Assembly: GCF_002931235.1 (NCBI RefSeq)
Contig: NZ_PSTT01000030.1
Span: 1-41,014 of the forward strand
Origin: Subtercola sp. Z020
GTDB taxonomy: Bacteria > Actinomycetota > Actinomycetes > Actinomycetales > Microbacteriaceae
Reading direction: 5' to 3'
Length of the DNA: 41,014 nucleotides
Under the pieces are notes generated by a model. It was given only the letters and a program-made list of their open reading frames with translations, was not told the origin of the DNA and did not search any database. The position numbers and the translations under genes were made by a program. This document shows, piece by piece, positions 26,688 through 34,501 of the stretch (position 1 is its first letter; each line of letters starts with the position of its first letter).

Positions 26688-27199
26688 CCGAGCACGGGTC
26701 GACCACCGAGGGTGCAGAGGGAATCGATCTCACGGCTCGCCTCATCGCCGACCTCACCCGCCTCGGCGAGACCGTCGCCGTGGCCGAGTCGCTGACCGGT
26801 GGGCTGCTCGCTGCGGAACTCATCCGTCCGCCGGGGGCGTCGAACGTGGTGTACGGGGGAGTGATCGCCTACAACACCGCCATCAAGGCGTCGGTTCTGG
26901 GTGTCGATGGCGACCTGCTGCGACGCTTCGGCCCCGTTCATCCGGAGGTCGCCGAGCAGATGGCCGAAGGGGTGCGCCACGTGCTCGCCGTCGACGGAAC
27001 ACCCGCTTCGATCGGAGTGGCAACGACCGGGGTTGCCGGCCCCGGCCCGCAGGGCGACCAGCCGGCCGGCACCGTCTTCGTCGGGTTCAGTCGCGACGGG
27101 CGCAGCCGCAGTTTCGAGTTGCAGCTGAGCGGTGATCGCGACCAGATCAGGGCCGCCGCCGTGAGCGAAGCCGTGCGAATCCTCCGATCGCAGTTCTGA
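26684..27199 (+). CDS. pncC: Nicotinamide-nucleotide amidohydrolase (stand-alone CinA C-terminal domain)
   Basis: Deamidates nicotinamide mononucleotide to nicotinate mononucleotide in NAD recycling. At 171 aa it is only the C-terminal half of CinA and lacks the molybdopterin-binding-like COG1058 domain. Family marks are VAVAESLTGGLLAAEL, YGGVIAYNTAIKASVLGV, ATTGVAGPGPQGDQPAGTVFVG and a C-terminal helix. GTG start in the 4-base overlap with pgsA. It is followed by clgR; the cinA-clgR-recA neighbourhood is standard for actinobacteria, where older annotations call it competence-damage protein. Confidence 0.93.
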   Translation: MTEHGSTTEGAEGIDLTARLIADLTRLGETVAVAESLTGGLLAAELIRPPGASNVVYGGVIAYNTAIKASVLGVDGDLLRRFGPVHPEVAEQMAEGVRHVLAVDGTPASIGVATTGVAGPGPQGDQPAGTVFVGFSRDGRSRSFELQLSGDRDQIRAAAVSEAVRILRSQF

Positions 27200-27243
27200 G
27201 AAGGTTGCGCGGGAATGACTCAGGTTTCGATCTCGTTACACCT

Positions 27244-27285
27244 GTTGTCATTAACAACGAAAGTCCAGTCGGAGTCGTTTAGAGT
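27244..27285 (+). promoter_or_regulatory. clgR promoter region with an inverted repeat
   Basis: TAGAGT (27280-27285) is a plausible -10 box, 45 bases before the ATG; no good -35 is seen. Upstream lies the AT-rich inverted repeat GTTGT-CATTA-ACAAC (27244-27258), a possible activator site. Such low-GC DNA stands out locally. Confidence 0.45.
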
Positions 27286-27330
27286 TTGTGTACGCACCAC
27301 CGACCGGATAGCACAGCTAAGGAGGCTCCG

Positions 27331-27639
27331 ATGATTTTAGTTCGTCAAGAAATCGGCGACGTTCTGCGGGACTTCCGTCTTCAGAAGGGCAGAACCCTTC
27401 GGCAGGTGGCGAGCAAGGCAAGCGTCGCGCTCGGCTATCTCAGTGAGGTGGAGCGCGGGCAGAAAGAGGCCTCGAGCGAGATCCTCGCGTCGGTCGCCGA
27501 CGCCCTCGACACTCCGATCTCGGTCATCATGCGCGAGGTCGGCGATCGCCTTGCCGTCATCGAGGGCATCGACACGATTCCCGACACCGTGCCCGACGAA
27601 TTCGTCGCGGGCTTCGACACGTCGCTGGCGGCCCGCTAA
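27331..27639 (+). CDS. clgR: ClgR-like XRE-family transcription regulator
   Basis: 102-aa helix-turn-helix protein. ILVRQEIGDVLRDFRLQKG leads into the HTH TLRQVASKASVALGYLSEVERGQKEASSEIL and ASVADALDTPISVIM. In actinobacteria ClgR activates clpP and other protease/chaperone genes and is itself degraded by Clp protease. The C-terminus here ends SLAAR; hydrophobic or Ala-rich tails of this kind can act as Clp recognition signals. Start ATG 27331 has a strong AAGGAGG at 27319-27325, and an upstream in-frame start is rejected. The location between pncC and recA fits ClgR; the PspA-family gene that follows it in mycobacteria is absent here. Confidence 0.87.
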   Translation: MILVRQEIGDVLRDFRLQKGRTLRQVASKASVALGYLSEVERGQKEASSEILASVADALDTPISVIMREVGDRLAVIEGIDTIPDTVPDEFVAGFDTSLAAR

Positions 27640-27642
27640 GCG

Positions 27643-27867
27643 GTGCGCGTCAGCGAGTTCCGCCAGGCCGTTCTCGACGAGTTCGGGGCTGGTTTCGGTC
27701 GGGTCGTGACCGGCGACCTCATTCTGAGCGAGTTCGGCGGCCGCACGGCAGAGCAGGCGATCGACGCGGGTGAAGATGCCCGTGAGGTCTGGCTTGCACT
27801 CTGTCGCGCGGCCGATGTGCCGCCGAGCCGGTGGTACGGGGTAGGGCTGCCGCAGCCGCGTTCCTGA
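27643..27867 (+). CDS. DUF3046 family protein
   Basis: 74-aa cytoplasmic protein of unknown function, starting with GTG 3 bases after clgR. The pattern MRVSEFRQAVLDEFG, LILSEFGGRTAEQAIDAG, DAREVWLALCRAADVPPSRW is characteristic of DUF3046, which is found only in actinobacteria and nearly always just upstream of recA. It is probably translated from the clgR transcript. No catalytic motif is seen. Confidence 0.88.
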   Translation: MRVSEFRQAVLDEFGAGFGRVVTGDLILSEFGGRTAEQAIDAGEDAREVWLALCRAADVPPSRWYGVGLPQPRS

Positions 27868-27871
27868 TCGC

Positions 27872-27887
27872 TCAGACGTGTGTTCGA
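27872..27887 (+). promoter_or_regulatory. Degenerate SOS box upstream of recA
   Basis: TCAGAC-GTGT-GTTCGA matches 10 of 12 defined positions of the actinobacterial LexA box TCGAAC-N4-GTTCGA. It is exactly 42 bases (about four helix turns) upstream of the better box at 27914 and shares GTGTGTTCGA with it. Confidence 0.5.
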
Positions 27888-27912
27888 ATGGCGCGACACG
27901 CCGAAGTCGCTC

Positions 27913-27941
27913 TTCGAAGGTGTGTTCGATTCGCGTAGTCT
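27913..27941 (+). promoter_or_regulatory. recA promoter with overlapping SOS (LexA) box
   Basis: TTCGAA (27913-27918) and TAGTCT (27936-27941) are 17 bases apart. The SOS box TCGAAG-GTGT-GTTCGA (27914-27929; 11 of 12 positions) covers the -35 and part of the spacer, so LexA binding would block RNA polymerase. Predicted start is near 27948. Confidence 0.85.
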
Positions 27942-28182
27942 CCTTCACAGCACCTGTTTTCGGTCTTTTCTCCACAGAATGGACGCCCGCCCGCAGCAAT
28001 GTCGGTGGCTGTCCGTAGCGTGGTGAAGGTAAGAGACAGACGCGAATAAGCCTTGTCGTCAGCCCGATGTGTCGCCCCTGGAGGGTGTCCATCATCAGGC
28101 GCGACAGCCTATAGGCGCACCATACCGTGGCGCAGAACCGGGAGAACCCGGGCTCGGCGAGCACCAGATCGAAGGAGACACC
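27942..28182 (+). other. Long recA leader
   Basis: About 235 bases of untranslated DNA between the recA promoter and start codon. It contains no convincing gene. Visible elements are the perfect palindrome GCCTATAGGC (28107-28116), a small hairpin CCGGG-AGAA-CCCGG (28138-28151) and the recA ribosome binding site GAAGGAGA (28171-28178). A second promoter could lie here, as two recA promoters are known in mycobacteria, but none is clear. Confidence 0.6.
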
Positions 28183-29334
28183 ATGCCCTCAGACGCAACC
28201 CGGGAGAAGGCTCTCGAAACAGCGCTCGCCCAGATCGACCGCCAGTTCGGTAAAGGCTCGGTGATGCGCCTCGGCAGCGACGACCGTGCACCCGTCGAAG
28301 TGATTCCGACCGGTTCCATCGCGCTCGACGTCGCGCTCGGCATCGGGGGTCTGCCTCGCGGCCGCATCGTGGAGATCTACGGCCCGGAATCGTCGGGTAA
28401 GACCACCCTGACGCTGCACGCGATCGCCAACGCGCAGCGCGAAGGCGGCATCGCCGCGTTCATCGATGCTGAGCACGCGCTCGACCCCGAATACGCGAAG
28501 AAGCTCGGTGTCGACATCGACGCGCTGCTGGTGTCGCAGCCCGACACCGGTGAGCAGGCGCTCGAGATCGCCGACATGCTCGTGCGCTCGGGCTCGATCG
28601 ACCTCATCGTCATCGACTCGGTCGCAGCTCTCGTGCCCCGCGCAGAGATCGAGGGCGAGATGGGTGACTCCCACGTCGGCCTGCAGGCCCGCCTCATGTC
28701 GCAGGCTCTCCGCAAGCTCACCGGTGGTCTGAACCAGACCAACACCACGATGATCTTCATCAACCAGTTGCGAGAGAAGATCGGTGTGTTCTTCGGCAGC
28801 CCCGAGACCACTGCCGGTGGTAAGGCACTGAAGTTCTACGCCTCCATCCGTCTCGACATCCGTCGTATCGAGACGCTGAAGGAGGGAACAGAAGCCGTCG
28901 GTAACCGCACCCGCGTCAAGGTCGTCAAGAACAAGATGGCGCCGCCCTTCAAGCAGGCCGAGTTCGACATCATCTACGGCATCGGCATCTCCCGCGAGGG
29001 CAGCCTGATCGACTTCGGTGTCGAGCACGAGATCGTGCGCAAGTCGGGTGCCTGGTACACCTACGACGGTGAGCAGCTCGGCCAGGGCAAGGAGAACTCG
29101 CGCCGGTTCCTCAAAGAGAACCCCGATGTCGCGATCGAGATCGAGAACAAGATCAAGATGAAGCTGGGCCTTCTCGAAGACCCGAATGCGCCGAAGGCCG
29201 TGCCTGCGGGCACCGTCGGCGGTGCCGCTGGTTCCGCGTCGACCGGCAAGGCCGACGCAGGGGCCTCGGCTGCCGGCGGCGGGCTCGCAACCGGCCCCGC
29301 TGCTCCGAAGGTCGCCGCCCGAAAGAGCGCGTAG
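28183..29334 (+). CDS. recA: Recombinase RecA
   Basis: Strand-exchange ATPase and co-protease that triggers LexA self-cleavage. The 383-aa protein shows [11 protein letters not shown], Walker [11 protein letters not shown] (residues 67-76), [20 protein letters not shown] (Walker B), loop region [17 protein letters not shown] and [11 protein letters not shown]. It has no intein. The C-terminal tail after residue 345 is Ala/Gly/Ser-rich ([19 protein letters not shown]) and less acidic than in enterobacteria. The start is chosen at ATG 28183 by its GAAGGAGA site; an upstream in-frame start lies in the leader. It is SOS-regulated (boxes at 27872 and 27914). recX follows after 3 bases. Confidence 0.98.
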   Translation: MPSDATREKALETALAQIDRQFGKGSVMRLGSDDRAPVEVIPTGSIALDVALGIGGLPRGRIVEIYGPESSGKTTLTLHAIANAQREGGIAAFIDAEHALDPEYAKKLGVDIDALLVSQPDTGEQALEIADMLVRSGSIDLIVIDSVAALVPRAEIEGEMGDSHVGLQARLMSQALRKLTGGLNQTNTTMIFINQLREKIGVFFGSPETTAGGKALKFYASIRLDIRRIETLKEGTEAVGNRTRVKVVKNKMAPPFKQAEFDIIYGIGISREGSLIDFGVEHEIVRKSGAWYTYDGEQLGQGKENSRRFLKENPDVAIEIENKIKMKLGLLEDPNAPKAVPAGTVGGAAGSASTGKADAGASAAGGGLATGPAAPKVAARKSA

Positions 29335-29337
29335 CCC

Positions 29338-30186
29338 GTGACCGCGAAGGTCTCGTACTTCCCCGGGGTGCTGCCGCCTGAGGCGGTGGCACCCGAGGGG
29401 GAGCCGCAGAGTGCCGAGGCTGCACAGGCTGAGGCAACGGAGGCAGCGGCACCGGTCAGCGCGGCGTCGCCGGTCGCACTCGCACTGGTACCGGCGCTGG
29501 CGGCCGCATCGGCGCTTGAACCGGCACTGGCACCCGCGCCGGCGAAGCCTCTTCCCACCGTGTGGTGGAACGAGGAGGAGCCTGCGCTCGAGCAGCAGCC
29601 TGCGTTCCGGCAGGGGCATGCGTTCGCGGACGAGCCCGCGTTCGAGGAGGAGTCCCCGTTCGAGGAGGAGCCCGCGTTCGAAGAGGAGCCGATGAGCGAG
29701 GGGGAGCGCGCCGCGTTCCTCGAGAACATCGTGGTGCGAGCTCTTGCGCGCAAGGGTCTCTCAGAATGGGAGATCACGAAGCTCCTGACGACGAACGGGG
29801 TGGAGGAGCACGAGCTCGAGCCCTTCCTCGAGCGTTGCCGCGACAACCGCTACATCGACGACTTCGACCTGGCCCAGACGCTGGTGGAGTCGCTGCACCG
29901 TCGAAAGGGCTACGGCCGCTCGCAGATCAAGAACGAGCTCTCGGTGCGCCACATCCAGCCCGAGATCATCTCCGCCGCGCTCGAGGCGCTCGACGACGAC
30001 GACGAATTGCGACGGGCCACAGAGATCGCCCAGAAGCGTGCACCGTCGCTGGCGCGGCTCGACGCGGCGACCGCCGAGCGTCGTCTGACGTCGTTCCTGA
30101 TGCGCAAGGGGTACCCCTCGGCGATCATCCGAACAGCGGTCAGTGCCGCTCTCACACCGCAGTCGCGCGGGGTGAGGTTCAGATAG
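29338..30186 (+). CDS. recX: RecX regulatory protein with a long low-complexity N-terminus
   Basis: Negative modulator that caps RecA filaments. The RecX core occupies residues about 122-280: AAFLENIVVRALARKGLSEW, FLERCRDNRYIDDFDLAQTL, SLHRRKGYGRSQIKNELSVR and RRLTSFLMRKGYPSAIIRTAV. Ahead of it lies an Ala/Glu/Pro-rich region of about 117 residues, with three near-identical six-residue blocks of the form EPAFEE at 99-116. The GTG at 29338 gives 282 aa. An ATG at 29692 (start MSEGERAAFL, preceded by GAGGAG-rich DNA) would give the usual 164 aa, so the real start is uncertain. Co-transcribed with recA. Confidence 0.85.
   Translation: MTAKVSYFPGVLPPEAVAPEGEPQSAEAAQAEATEAAAPVSAASPVALALVPALAAASALEPALAPAPAKPLPTVWWNEEEPALEQQPAFRQGHAFADEPAFEEESPFEEEPAFEEEPMSEGERAAFLENIVVRALARKGLSEWEITKLLTTNGVEEHELEPFLERCRDNRYIDDFDLAQTLVESLHRRKGYGRSQIKNELSVRHIQPEIISAALEALDDDDELRRATEIAQKRAPSLARLDAATAERRLTSFLMRKGYPSAIIRTAVSAALTPQSRGVRFR
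29632..29691 (+). repeat. 18-bp in-frame tandem repeat in the recX N-terminal region
   Basis: Three imperfect copies at 29632-29649, 29650-29667 and 29668-29685, each starting GAG and ending TTCGAGGAG or TTCGAAGAG, with a 6-base remnant. They encode six-residue acidic blocks. Confidence 0.9.
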
Positions 30187-30194
30187 AGCAACCG

Positions 30195-30200
30195 TAGACT
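30195..30200 (+). promoter_or_regulatory. -10 element of miaB
   Basis: TAGACT ends 9 bases before the ATG at 30210, predicting a leader of at most a few bases. No ribosome binding site is present. Confidence 0.5.
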
Positions 30201-30209
30201 GGGGTCACT

Positions 30210-31805
30210 ATGAGCAGTGTGAGTGAAGCCCCGACGATCATCCGGCCGTCAGATGCGGCGGTCGAACAGACGGGTCGGGTTCGCACCTACGAGGTGCGAA
30301 CTTACGGCTGCCAGATGAATGTTCACGACTCCGAGCGGCTCAGTGGTTCGCTCGAAGCCGCGGGGTACGTTCGCGACGAGAGCGGCGAGGCCGACGTCGT
30401 CGTGATCAACACCTGCGCGGTGCGCGAGAACGCCGACAACAAGCTGTACGGCAACCTCGGCTACCTCGCCTCGGTGAAGAAGCGGCACGAGGGAATGCAG
30501 ATCGCTGTCGGCGGCTGCCTGGCCCAGAAAGACAAGTCGACCATCCTCTCGAAGGCCCCGTGGGTCGACGTGGTTTTCGGCACGCACAACATGGGTGCCC
30601 TGCCGAGCCTGCTCGAGAGGGCACGCCACAACGATGAGGCGCAGATCGAGATCCTCGACGCCCTCGAGACGTTCCCGTCGACGCTGCCGACCAAGCGCGA
30701 CTCGAGTTACAGCGGCTGGGTCTCGATCTCCGTCGGGTGCAACAACACCTGCACGTTCTGCATCGTCCCCTCGCTCCGGGGCAAGGAGAAAGACCGGCGT
30801 CCCGGCGAGGTGCTGCGGGAGATCCAGTCCCTCGTCGACGACGGGGCGATCGAGGTGACGCTGCTCGGGCAGAACGTCAACTCGTACGGCGTGGAGTTCG
30901 GCGACCGCCAGGCATTCAGCAAGCTGCTCCGCGCAGCCGGCACCATCCCGGGTCTTGAGCGCATCCGCTTCACGAGCCCGCATCCCGCGGCGTTCACAGA
31001 CGACGTGATCGACGCGATGGCCGAGACGCCCGCCGTCATGCCTCAGCTGCACATGCCGTTGCAGTCGGGTTCCGACCGCATTCTGAAGGCGATGAAGCGC
31101 TCCTACCGCTCGGCGAAGTTCCTCGGCATCCTCGAGCGGGTGCGGGAACGCATGCCGCACGCGGCCATCAGCACCGACATCATCGTCGGATTTCCGGGCG
31201 AGACCGAAGAGGACTTCCAGGAGACGCTGCGCGTCGTCGAGGAGTCGCGCTTCGCCACGGCGTTCACGTTCCAGTACTCGATCCGCCCGGGCACTCCGGC
31301 GGCCACGATGGCCGACCAGGTGCCGAAGCAGATCGTGCAGGAGCGCTACGAACGACTCACGGCCTTGCAGGATCGCATCGCCTGGGAGGAGAACCAGAAG
31401 GTCGTCGGCCGGTCGGTCGAGCTCCTGGTCGCCGCCGGTGAGGGCCGCAAAGACTCCGACACCCACCGCATGAGCGGCCGGGCCGAAGACTCCCGTCTGG
31501 TGCACTTCGACGTGCCGGAGGGGTCGCCGGTACCGCGCCCGGGCGACGTCGTGACGGTCGAGGTGACGGGCGCCAAGCCGTACTACCTCATCGCCGACTC
31601 CGTCGACGGCACGCCCCTCATGGTGCGCCGCACCCGCGCCGGCGACGCGTGGGAACGCGACCAAGTCGACTCGTGTGCTGTGCCCGCACACGGTGGTTCC
31701 AGTGCGGCCGGCAGCACAGGTGCGCCCGCGCGCGTCTCGCTCGGGCTCCCGAGCCTCCGTGTCGCCACGAGCCCGATCTACGATCTCGCCGACGGCCTCC
31801 GCTGA
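30210..31805 (+). CDS. miaB: tRNA-2-methylthio-N6-dimethylallyladenosine synthase
   Basis: Radical-SAM methylthiotransferase that adds the 2-methylthio group to i6A37 of tRNAs reading UNN codons. 531 aa. The N-terminal domain binds one 4Fe-4S cluster through Cys in [23 protein letters not shown] and VGGCLAQKD. The radical-SAM cluster motif is CNNTCTFC, and a TRAM RNA-binding domain follows (about 385-475). After TRAM a tail of about 55 residues ([20 protein letters not shown] and beyond) is not part of the family core. It is followed 8 bases later by miaA, the enzyme acting one step earlier on the same base. Confidence 0.96.
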   Translation: MSSVSEAPTIIRPSDAAVEQTGRVRTYEVRTYGCQMNVHDSERLSGSLEAAGYVRDESGEADVVVINTCAVRENADNKLYGNLGYLASVKKRHEGMQIAVGGCLAQKDKSTILSKAPWVDVVFGTHNMGALPSLLERARHNDEAQIEILDALETFPSTLPTKRDSSYSGWVSISVGCNNTCTFCIVPSLRGKEKDRRPGEVLREIQSLVDDGAIEVTLLGQNVNSYGVEFGDRQAFSKLLRAAGTIPGLERIRFTSPHPAAFTDDVIDAMAETPAVMPQLHMPLQSGSDRILKAMKRSYRSAKFLGILERVRERMPHAAISTDIIVGFPGETEEDFQETLRVVEESRFATAFTFQYSIRPGTPAATMADQVPKQIVQERYERLTALQDRIAWEENQKVVGRSVELLVAAGEGRKDSDTHRMSGRAEDSRLVHFDVPEGSPVPRPGDVVTVEVTGAKPYYLIADSVDGTPLMVRRTRAGDAWERDQVDSCAVPAHGGSSAAGSTGAPARVSLGLPSLRVATSPIYDLADGLR

Positions 31806-31813
31806 GGCGGGGA

Positions 31814-32923
31814 ATGCCCGAGCACTCCGCCGCGTCCGCTTCGACGCCCGCGTCAGCGACCGCACCAGCGCCAACGCCCGCGACCGCACCAGCGCTCGTG
31901 TCAACGCCGGCGCCAGCGACTGCACCAGCGCCCGTGTCCTCTCCAGCACCGGCGCCCGCGCCGCACGGCAACGACTTTCCGGCGCCCGAGATCGTGGCCG
32001 TCGTCGGCGCGACCGGCACCGGAAAGTCCGAGCTCTCCCTCGCCCTCGCCGAGCGGTTCGCCGCTGAGGGCCGCCCCGCCGAGATCGTCAACGCCGACGC
32101 CATGCAGCTCTACCGCGGCATGGACATCGGCACGGCCAAATTGACCGTCGACGAGCGCCGCGGCATCCCGCACCACCTGCTCGACGTGCTAGAGGTCACG
32201 GCCGACGGCTCCGTCGCCGACTACCAGCGCGACGCTCGCGCCGCGATCGACGACATCCTCTCTCGGGGTGCGGTGCCGATCCTCGTGGGCGGTTCCGGGC
32301 TCTACGTCTCGTCGGTGGTCTTCGACTTCCAGTTCCCGGTGCGGAACGAAGCCGTGCGAACGGCGCTCGAAGCCGAGCTCGAGACGGTCGGGCTCGCCGC
32401 ACTGTGGCGGCGGCTCGCCGACGCCGACGCGGAGGCCGCGGCATCCATCGGCCCGCACAATGCGAGGCGCATCGTTCGGGCCCTCGAAGTGATCACCCTG
32501 ACGGGCAGACCGGTGACCGGGCAGCTCCCCGAGGAGACGGTCTGGTGGCGCCGGGCGGCGATCGTCGCTCTGCGGCACCCCCGCGAACTGCTCGTGGAAC
32601 GTCTCGATCGCCGTGTCGAGGCGATGTGGGCGGCCGGCTTGGTCGATGAGGTCGCGTCGCTCGTTCCACAGGGGCTCGAGCAGGCTACCACCGCGCGGCG
32701 CGCCATCGGCTATGCCCAGGCGCTGGCCGAACTGCACGGCGAGGTTTCGAGGCCGGAGGCGATCGCCGAGGCACAGGCGCTGACCCGGCGCTACGCGCGC
32801 CGCCAGGTCAGCTGGTTCCGCCGCTACCGTGAGGCGGAGTGGTTCGACTCCGCAGACGAGTCGCTGGTCGAGCGCGTGTGGCGCGGCATCCGGATGTCGA
32901 CAACCGACGCCCTCGACGGGTGA
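31814..32923 (+). CDS. miaA: tRNA dimethylallyltransferase
   Basis: Transfers dimethylallyl from DMAPP to N6 of A37, making the substrate of MiaB. The core starts near residue 58 with [20 protein letters not shown] (P-loop) and has [32 protein letters not shown] and [14 protein letters not shown]. The first ~55 residues are Ala/Pro/Thr-rich. They include three copies of ATAPA encoded by the 15-base unit GCGACYGCACCAGCG (31856, 31880, 31916), and are absent from the core family. ATG 31814 is preceded by GAGGCGGGG. A later start is possible because conserved sequence begins only at the P-loop. Confidence 0.93.
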   Translation: MPEHSAASASTPASATAPAPTPATAPALVSTPAPATAPAPVSSPAPAPAPHGNDFPAPEIVAVVGATGTGKSELSLALAERFAAEGRPAEIVNADAMQLYRGMDIGTAKLTVDERRGIPHHLLDVLEVTADGSVADYQRDARAAIDDILSRGAVPILVGGSGLYVSSVVFDFQFPVRNEAVRTALEAELETVGLAALWRRLADADAEAAASIGPHNARRIVRALEVITLTGRPVTGQLPEETVWWRRAAIVALRHPRELLVERLDRRVEAMWAAGLVDEVASLVPQGLEQATTARRAIGYAQALAELHGEVSRPEAIAEAQALTRRYARRQVSWFRRYREAEWFDSADESLVERVWRGIRMSTTDALDG

Positions 32924-32939
32924 GTGCAGCGTGAGCCTC

Positions 32940-32945
32940 TAGGCT
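32940..32945 (+). promoter_or_regulatory. Leaderless -10 element of dapF
   Basis: TAGGCT ends 6 bases before the ATG at 32952, and no ribosome binding site intervenes. Confidence 0.6.
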
Positions 32946-32951
32946 GGCAGC

Positions 32952-33833
32952 ATGGGCATCGATCTGCACTTCACCAAGGGCCAGGGCACCGGTAACGACT
33001 TCGTTCTCATCACCGACCCCGACGGTGAGATCGAGCTGACACCCGCCCAGATCGCCTCGCTCTGCGACCGGCACTTCGGCATCGGCGCCGACGGGCTCAT
33101 CCGCGCCGTGCGGTCGAGGAGCATCGCGGATGGGGCGCAGGCGCTCGAGGCAGACCCCGACGCCGAATGGTTCATGGACTACCACAACGCCGACGGTTCG
33201 CCCGCGGAGATGTGCGGCAACGGCATCCGCGTGTTCTCGAAGTACCTGCTCGACAACGGACTGGCCGAGCTGGCGCAGGGCGACACGCTCGTGATCGGTA
33301 CGCGGGCCGGTGTCATCGACGTGCAGCGCAACCTGACGGGTTTCCAGGCCGACCTCGGCCGCTGGCGACTGGATGGCGGCGAGCCGCTGGTGCGAGCGAA
33401 GAACCTGCAGGTCGCCCGGCCGGGTCTCGGCATCAACGTCGGCAACCCGCACGTCGTCGTCGCCCTCGCCGACGAAGAGGAGCTGGAGTCGGCCGACCTC
33501 ACGTTCATTCCCCACCTGGAGCCGGCTCCGATCGACGGGGCCAACGTCGAGTTCGTGGTGCCGCTCGAGCCGCTGGTGCGGAACGGTGTCGGCCACATCC
33601 GCATGCGCGTGCACGAGCGGGGCAGCGGCGAGACCCTCTCGTGCGGCACGGGCGCCGTGGCCGCGGCGCTGGCGATCCGCTACTGGGCGGGGGCCGGTGC
33701 GCCGAACCAGTGGCGCGTCGAGGTGCCGGGTGGCGCGGTCGGCGTGCGCATGTACGCCACCGAAGACGGCGAGCACGTGGCGCTGTCGGGCCCGGCGGAG
33801 CTCGTCTACGAGGGCGACGTCACGCTCAACTGA
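32952..33833 (+). CDS. dapF: Diaminopimelate epimerase
   Basis: Converts LL- to meso-diaminopimelate for lysine and peptidoglycan synthesis without cofactor, using two cysteines as acid and base. Both are present: Cys88 in [13 protein letters not shown] and Cys231 in [14 protein letters not shown]. Further marks are [22 protein letters not shown] and [10 protein letters not shown]. 293 aa, normal. It has its own leaderless promoter behind miaA, and its end overlaps the convergent methyltransferase gene by 8 bases. Confidence 0.97.
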   Translation: MGIDLHFTKGQGTGNDFVLITDPDGEIELTPAQIASLCDRHFGIGADGLIRAVRSRSIADGAQALEADPDAEWFMDYHNADGSPAEMCGNGIRVFSKYLLDNGLAELAQGDTLVIGTRAGVIDVQRNLTGFQADLGRWRLDGGEPLVRAKNLQVARPGLGINVGNPHVVVALADEEELESADLTFIPHLEPAPIDGANVEFVVPLEPLVRNGVGHIRMRVHERGSGETLSCGTGAVAAALAIRYWAGAGAPNQWRVEVPGGAVGVRMYATEDGEHVALSGPAELVYEGDVTLN

Positions 33834-34461
33834 GTCGCGCGCGCTCCTCGTGCAGCCGGGCCCGCAGCACCCGGTACCCCTTGTTCGTCGCCGCCCGGGT
33901 CACCTCGAACCCGCTCGGCAGCGCGTCGTCGAGCCACCGGTGCAGCGAATCCGACCCGAGGTTGCGCTGCACGACGAGCCACGCATCCGACCCCGGCTCG
34001 AGGCGCGGCAGCCACTGCAGCAGCAGCGCGTGCAGCTCCTCCTTGCCCACCCTGATCGGCGGGTTCGACCAGATCGTCATGAACAGCAGGTCGGCGGGAA
34101 CATCTGCGGGCAGCACGGCGTTGACATTGTCGAGGCCGAGCGCAGAGGCATTCGCCCTCACCAGATCGAGAGCCCGCTCGTTGACGTCAACAGCCCACAC
34201 GGTGGCGTGGGGTGACAACAGGGCAAGGGTCAGCGATATCGGGCCCCATCCGCAGCCGATATCGAGAAGGTTGCCGCCGGGAGGCGGCGCAGGCGTGTTC
34301 GCCAGCAGAACCTGGGTGCCGGCATCCACTCGGTCGGGGCTGAACACCCCGCCCGCCGTCGTGGCGACGAAGTCACAGCCGGCGAGCGTCACCGGAATCT
34401 CCCGCAGGCGGAGTTCTGTCGATGGGCGAGCCGAGAAGTAGTGCCCATTGTCAGAAGCCAT
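33826..34461 (-). CDS. RsmC-like class I SAM methyltransferase
   Basis: 211-aa methyltransferase of the MTS/RsmC type. [18 protein letters not shown] and [16 protein letters not shown] match RsmC-like proteins. The SAM site is [18 protein letters not shown] with [17 protein letters not shown], and the catalytic base-binding motif is [17 protein letters not shown] (NPP). RsmC methylates G1207 of 16S rRNA; the actinobacterial proteins are half-length and their exact target is not known to me. ATG 34461 is chosen because conserved sequence starts there and TACATT lies 6 bases upstream. Divergent from hflX across 40 bases. Confidence 0.85.
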   Translation of the reverse strand: MASDNGHYFSARPSTELRLREIPVTLAGCDFVATTAGGVFSPDRVDAGTQVLLANTPAPPPGGNLLDIGCGWGPISLTLALLSPHATVWAVDVNERALDLVRANASALGLDNVNAVLPADVPADLLFMTIWSNPPIRVGKEELHALLLQWLPRLEPGSDAWLVVQRNLGSDSLHRWLDDALPSGFEVTRAATNKGYRVLRARLHEERARLS

Positions 34462-34467
34462 AGAGGG

Positions 34468-34493
34468 AATGTAGCAAACGAGAGGTCTATCCT
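34468..34493. promoter_or_regulatory. Back-to-back leaderless -10 elements for the methyltransferase and hflX
   Basis: On the minus strand TACATT (34473-34468) is 6 bases before the methyltransferase ATG. On the plus strand TATCCT (34488-34493) is 8 bases before the hflX ATG. The two genes are only 40 bases apart, so each -35 region lies at or within the other promoter and the two should compete for polymerase. Confidence 0.6.
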
Positions 34494-34501
34494 TGAACCC
34501 A

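Noticed and set aside
28183-29334. Intein in recA
   Set aside because: Mycobacterial recA can carry one, but this gene is 383 aa and uninterrupted through all motifs.
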